Part shown: positions 62,647-64,000 of the stretch, piece by piece
Layout: the number at the start of each line of letters is the position of its first letter
How positions within the stretch are numbered: the stretch's first letter is position 1
DNA from: a virus
Reading direction: 5' to 3' (one strand)
DNA length: 64,000 nucleotides
Virus record (IMG/VR): IMGVR_UViG_3300032093_000096
Location: 1-64,000 of that record
The notes under the pieces: generated by a model
Told to the model about the DNA's origin: nothing
The model's input: only the letters and a program-made list of their open reading frames with translations
Databases searched by the model: none
Position numbers and translations under genes: made by a program

Positions 62647-63414
62647 CACGATCGAGTCATCGACTATGAGGGCTGGATCCACCGGCTCTTTCACGTGCGC
62701 GTTCACCTGGATGTTCGGCACGTTGACCCTGTGTATCCGCTGGTAGATCGACTTTATGAGCGACTGGACCTGGTCCTTGTCCGGCGTTTTCTTGAGGTGC
62801 GCCTGACGCATCTTGCGAAGGTTCCCGCGCTTCTTGGGCTCGATGATCTTGTCGGCCAATCCCAATGCGATAGTCTCCTGCGCTGTCAGGAAAACGTCCC
62901 GCTGGCATATGTCGAGCCAGAAGCTCTTAGGCATGTACGAGTTCTTCTCGTAGAGCTCGCACGCCACCTCCATGATCCTGCGGTTCTCGTCTGCGCTGAC
63001 CTGAAGGTTTGTGTGCTTGTCGTAGCCCTGATCGGCTGACAGCTCGTGAACCATAACTGTCGTGTGCTGGTGTAGGTACCGCTCGTCGCACACAGCCATG
63101 ATCCACGTCGCCGCAGACATTATCGCTCCGCCGCCGAAGAACTTTACCTGACACGGACAAGTCAGGATCTCGTCGTACAGCCGAAGCATCGAGCACATAT
63201 CGCCGCCGTACGAGTTCATGTGGATCTCGATCGGCTTAGAGGGAGCGTCCAGCGCCATGCGGTGCATAGCCCTTACAGCAAGCTCCACGGAGTTCTGAGT
63301 GAAAGTTCCTGATTCCTCCTCGACCGAATCTAGGAGGCAGCCGAAGTATATTCTCCTGGCCCTGAAATCGACACCGTAAGAAAGACTGTTGAGCACATCA
63401 GGTTTCTCGGCCAT
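62617..63414 (-). CDS. ClpP-like serine protease
   Basis: A 265-residue protein. PIEIHMNSYGGDMCSMLRLY matches the ClpP N-terminal region, and GGGAIMSAATWIMAVC holds the likely nucleophile Ser. VMVHELSA carries the His 23 residues later, and DVFLTAQETIALGLADKI the Asp region. The triad thus looks intact, although the Ser context differs from GQAASMGA of bacterial ClpP. The C-terminal ~70 residues (MRQAHLKKTPDKDQVQSLIK onward) are an extension not found in ClpP (~200 residues). It is encoded opposite to its neighbours. Possible roles are prohead maturation, host proteolysis or a partnership with the AAA+ ATPase. Confidence 0.82.
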   Translation of the reverse strand: MAEKPDVLNSLSYGVDFRARRIYFGCLLDSVEEESGTFTQNSVELAVRAMHRMALDAPSKPIEIHMNSYGGDMCSMLRLYDEILTCPCQVKFFGGGAIMSAATWIMAVCDERYLHQHTTVMVHELSADQGYDKHTNLQVSADENRRIMEVACELYEKNSYMPKSFWLDICQRDVFLTAQETIALGLADKIIEPKKRGNLRKMRQAHLKKTPDKDQVQSLIKSIYQRIHRVNVPNIQVNAHVKEPVDPALIVDDSIVLPVEEGEPY

Positions 63415-63481
63415 ATCTTTTAACCTCTCTGTCGTATCAGCTTTAAAGCTTGTACCCTACACGAAGACAAAGGAGCTCAGC

Positions 63482-63814
63482 ATGAAAGAGACCTTGGAAC
63501 AGTTTATCGCAAGAGGTGGAGTGATCGTCAAGCTTGATGCAGTGGAGCCCAGCTCGGACGGAAAAGTGTCTGTAAATTCAACAAACAACTCGATCAACAT
63601 CCTAGGCCTCAACGAGGGTGCGCTGTATTTCGCAGACAAGGCCCCTTCGAGAAAGACTTCAGCCAAGGTAAAATTAAGTAAGCCCAAGAAGACTAGGGCC
63701 CCCAAGCTAAACCTAAGCTTGCTGCCGCCGCACATCGCAGCGCTAGTGACCGGAGCTGAGGAGACCGCCGATGAAGAAGCCAAGAAATCCGAAGTTCTTC
63801 GCGAAAGAGGATAG
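63482..63814 (+). CDS. small protein with KNPGSR-family-like C-terminus
   Basis: A 110-residue protein. ATG 63482 has AGGAG six bases upstream; the frame's earlier start at 63389 lies inside the ClpP-like gene. Near the C-terminus APKLNLSLLPPHIAALVTG resembles INLDVIPEHLRDLV of the 40875 protein, a possible shared interaction motif. The middle is Lys/Ser-rich (SRKTSAKVKLSKPKKTRAPK). It overlaps the next gene by 44 bases in another frame. Confidence 0.62.
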   Translation: MKETLEQFIARGGVIVKLDAVEPSSDGKVSVNSTNNSINILGLNEGALYFADKAPSRKTSAKVKLSKPKKTRAPKLNLSLLPPHIAALVTGAEETADEEAKKSEVLRERG

Positions 63815-64000
63815 AGGTTTCATAGAGTTATATTTCTCATCAGAGGAGATCGCCTCGATACTCGAGGTCCTCTCGTTCACCAGGAAGCTTTGCGAGTCTC
63901 TGGTCGCAAAGAATGACTCGATGGAAGAAGACGTGCGGCACATGCTCATGGACAAAGGTCTTGCCGCCCACACGCTTCAGGAAAAGATCCAGATCGACGC
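63771..64000 (+). CDS. protein of unknown function (partial, runs off window)
   Basis: An open frame from ATG 63771 (MKKPRNPKFFAKEDRGFIEL onward) with GAGGAG eight bases upstream, still open after 76 codons at the window edge. The visible part is helical and charged (SFTRKLCESLVAKNDSMEED). No family can be assigned from this fragment. Confidence 0.6.
   Translation, partial: MKKPRNPKFFAKEDRGFIELYFSSEEIASILEVLSFTRKLCESLVAKNDSMEEDVRHMLMDKGLAAHTLQEKIQID

Overview
The window is part of a large contractile-tailed (myovirus-type) phage genome, probably infecting a Gram-negative host. The phage signs are a tail sheath, three tail-tube-like proteins, a frameshifted tail assembly chaperone, tape measure, hub, spike, gp25-like wedge, a giant J-like baseplate protein and tail fibres in morphogenetic order. 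The Gram-negative inference rests on a heptose enzyme for LPS precursor synthesis and on three predicted lipoproteins. The host genus cannot be read from the sequence. I saw no tRNA, rRNA, CRISPR array or insertion sequence. Portal, major capsid, terminase and DNA polymerase genes are not in the window.

Layout. Positions 1-37000 hold the late structural block, all on the minus strand and read right to left: neck/connector genes, a Nudix fusion protein, terminator-like genes, sheath, tube, chaperones, tape measure, baseplate, fibres. Two free-standing homing endonucleases (HNH at 35.5-36.1 kb, PD-(D/E)XK at 31.8-32.5 kb) have invaded it. From 37 to 55.6 kb the plus strand carries lysozyme, HNH genes and a long run of small early-type genes, with AT-richer cassettes at 42.0-44.0 kb. 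This part includes a bifunctional HldE-like heptose kinase/adenylyltransferase, a Kazal-type lipoprotein, a metalloprotease lipoprotein, many single-helix membrane peptides, PhoH and a P-loop kinase. From 55.6 to 58.7 kb a minus-strand cassette encodes class I ribonucleotide reductase (nrdB, nrdA) plus two small genes. From 59 to 64 kb lie a minimal sigma-factor-like gene, an ATP-dependent DNA ligase, a AAA+ ATPase convergent with a ClpP-like protease, and small genes.

Regulation. Two promoter-like motifs recur. CCGATCCTA occurs seven times exactly, plus three near matches, always on the plus strand 30-70 bases ahead of a small early gene. GTATAAT-like boxes without an evident -35 element precede late structural genes, nrdB, the sigma-like gene and several plus-strand units. 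The sigma-like protein has only region 2, as in T4 gp55, so it could be the factor for the second class; this is inference. A textbook -1 frameshift signal (GGGAAAA followed by a 6-bp hairpin) joins the two chaperone frames.

The least explained parts are structured, apparently non-coding stretches: 38930-39080 (two related stem-loops around an H-type pseudoknot), 41497-41619 (closed by a perfect 10-bp helix), 44785-44871, and 50978-51203 (at least six helices and a 16-base repeat). Together with the HldE/lipoprotein/small-membrane-protein region and the AAA+/ClpP pair, these are the best candidates for undescribed biology here. All structure and homology statements come from reading by eye; no search or folding program was run.
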